Shown in pieces: positions 63,002 through 64,000 of a DNA stretch of 64,000 nt. The notes under the pieces are model-generated. The model was not told where the DNA came from. It worked only from the letters and a program-made list of their open reading frames with translations, and did not search any database. The stretch covers positions 434,001 to 498,000 of the forward strand of contig JAPOWH010000002.1 of NCBI GenBank assembly GCA_026707735.1, in the 5' to 3' direction. This DNA comes from Gammaproteobacteria bacterium. Its GTDB lineage: Bacteria > Pseudomonadota > Gammaproteobacteria > Pseudomonadales > Azotimanducaceae. Position 1 is the first letter of the stretch. Each line of letters starts with the position of its first letter. A program made the translations under genes and the position numbers.

Positions 63002-63856
63002 TTAACTCTGAATCCTAAACGAGAAGTCGATCGCACTAATGTCCTTGGTCAACGTACCCAAGGAAATGAAATCCACACCAGTCTCAGCGACTTGAACGAC
63101 GTTGGATTCACTGATTCCACCCGACGCCTCTAGTTCTACAGCCTTTCTCCTGTGGTTTGAAAAACTTCGAGAAATGCGCACAGCTTCTCGCAGTTGCAGT
63201 ATCTTGAAGTTGTCCAACATGATTCGATCAACGTCGCATTGCAAAGCATGATCAAGTTCCTCAAGACTTTCGACTTCTACTTCTATGAACATGTCCGGAT
63301 GGGCCATTCTGGCCCTTGAAACAGCGTTGCTGATACTGCCACTAGCCGCAATGTGGTTCTCCTTAATGAGAAATGCGTCGAACAATCCGATCCTGTGGTT
63401 GTTGCCACCACCCATGCGTACGGCGTATTTCTGCGCCAGCCTTAGACCAGGCACTGTCTTGCGTGTATCCAGTACCCTTGCTTGTGTGTGCTCAATTAGA
63501 TGCACGAATCGTCGAGTTTGGCTTGCCGTTGCCGATAGCAATTGAAGAAAATTTAAGGCTGTTCGCTCGACCGCAAGCAAGGCACTCACCGGTCCGGATA
63601 TCGTTGCTATTAGAGAGCTCGGTTCGATCGTCTCTCCATCGACTTTGGCCCAATCTACTTCAACCTGCTCTGAAACTTGCCTGTATGCCTCGTTAGCCCA
63701 CTCTGCTCCGCATAGGACCCCGTGCGATCTGGCTATGATTGTGCCGTGTCGATCGGAGTCGTCGGAAGGTAGACTCACGTGGATGTCGCCGGGGCCCAAG
63801 TCCTCCTCGAGTGCCGCCTGTACGTTTGCTTTTATAGTCCCATTGGGTACATTCAT
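63002..63856 (-). CDS. nadC: Nicotinate-nucleotide pyrophosphorylase (quinolinate phosphoribosyltransferase)
   Basis: 284 residues from ATG 63856; the open frame to 63997 overlaps ampD and has no NadC similarity. NadC motifs: ALEEDLGPGDIHVSL (about 14-28), LNFLQLLSATASQTR (about 100), DTRKTVPGLRLAQKYAVRMGGGNNHRIGL (quinolinate site, about 120-148), FIEVEVESLEEL, and ELEASGGISESNV near the end. It converts quinolinate to nicotinate mononucleotide in NAD synthesis. The nadC/ampD divergent pair is typical of gammaproteobacteria. Confidence 0.97.
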   Translation of the reverse strand: MNVPNGTIKANVQAALEEDLGPGDIHVSLPSDDSDRHGTIIARSHGVLCGAEWANEAYRQVSEQVEVDWAKVDGETIEPSSLIATISGPVSALLAVERTALNFLQLLSATASQTRRFVHLIEHTQARVLDTRKTVPGLRLAQKYAVRMGGGNNHRIGLFDAFLIKENHIAASGSISNAVSRARMAHPDMFIEVEVESLEELDHALQCDVDRIMLDNFKILQLREAVRISRSFSNHRRKAVELEASGGISESNVVQVAETGVDFISLGTLTKDISAIDFSFRIQS

Positions 63857-63888
63857 ACCGTAATTATGAAGATATGAGCTTGTAATCG

Positions 63889-64000
63889 TTGAATATTGAC
63901 AGGAATCACAGAATCGAGTCCGTACGGCGGGTCGACAGCCCCAACTGCGACCAGCGTCCATACGGCGAGAGACTCTCTTTGATTGTGATCCACGCAATTT
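63889..64000 (+). CDS. ampD: N-acetylmuramyl-L-alanine amidase AmpD, N-terminal fragment
   Basis: 37 residues before the right edge, starting at a TTG (63889), the only start after a TAA at 63883. The pattern RRVDSPNCDQRP...LSLIVIHAI matches the AmpD N-terminus (the SPNxDxRP motif and the VIH zinc histidine). AmpD cleaves anhydro-muropeptides during peptidoglycan recycling. It is divergent from nadC with a 32-bp gap, the conserved arrangement. The call relies on these motifs and synteny; the rest is outside the window. Confidence 0.82.
   Translation, partial: MNIDRNHRIESVRRVDSPNCDQRPYGERLSLIVIHAI

Overview
The window is a gammaproteobacterial chromosome segment of roughly balanced base composition. 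Evidence for this is a cytochrome bc1-sspAB-dolP-lpoA/rsmI-rnpB-dcw-secA-argJ block, a bepA/tusA-dapA-bamC block and an ampD/nadC-tRNA-Thr-pilD-coaE-yacG block. All three follow the gene order of Pseudomonas and relatives. MurE carries the meso-diaminopimelate signature, cytochrome b has the PVWY variant, and FtsA, FtsZ, SspB and SecA end in typical proteobacterial tails. Genes are tightly packed with many 1-4 bp overlaps, TTG starts are frequent, and no insertion sequence, prophage or CRISPR array is visible. The species cannot be named from the sequence.

Layout. 0-7 kb: envelope and housekeeping genes (bepA-like protease cut by the left edge, tusA, dapA, bamC, an MBL-fold hydrolase, a Nudix hydrolase, tRNA-Ser(CGA), a DjlA-type co-chaperone, a CnoX/YbbN-like protein). 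7-22 kb: an accessory metabolic zone (glutamine-synthetase-like ligase with a class I amidotransferase, PspC protein, two acyl-CoA synthetases, an enolase-superfamily dehydratase, dihydroorotase, glycolate oxidase glcDEF, a membrane-anchored DsbA-like protein). 22-31.5 kb: a coherent catabolic locus. On the minus strand lie anthraniloyl-CoA monooxygenase/reductase, SDR, enoyl-CoA hydratase, aminobenzoate-CoA ligase, tryptophan 2,3-dioxygenase, kynureninase and RidA, with a kynurenine-formamidase-like hydrolase divergent. Together they predict tryptophan -> kynurenine -> anthranilate -> anthraniloyl-CoA -> beta-oxidation-like breakdown. 31.5-33.3 kb: glutaredoxin, an APH-fold phosphotransferase and a small membrane protein.

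33.6-60.5 kb: core block rplM-rpsI, petABC, sspAB, dolP and lpoA facing rsmI, rnpB, then rsmH-ftsL-ftsI-murE-mraY-murD-ftsW-murC-ftsQ-ftsA-ftsZ-lpxC, a DUF721 gene, secA and argJ. This division and cell-wall cluster lacks mraZ, murF, murG and ddl (and murB), yet the flanking genes are joined by scarless overlaps. 60.5-64 kb: yacG, coaE, pilD, tRNA-Thr(CGT), a 500-bp gene-poor stretch with a decayed reading frame and nested hairpins, nadC, and the start of ampD cut by the right edge.

The most interesting items are the single-locus tryptophan/anthranilate-CoA pathway with a RidA protein lacking the usual active-site arginine, the scarless loss of murF, murG and ddl from dcw, the head-to-head overlapping lpoA/rsmI pair, a CoA ligase with a long C-terminal extension behind repeat-bearing upstream DNA, and the degenerate region between tRNA-Thr and nadC.
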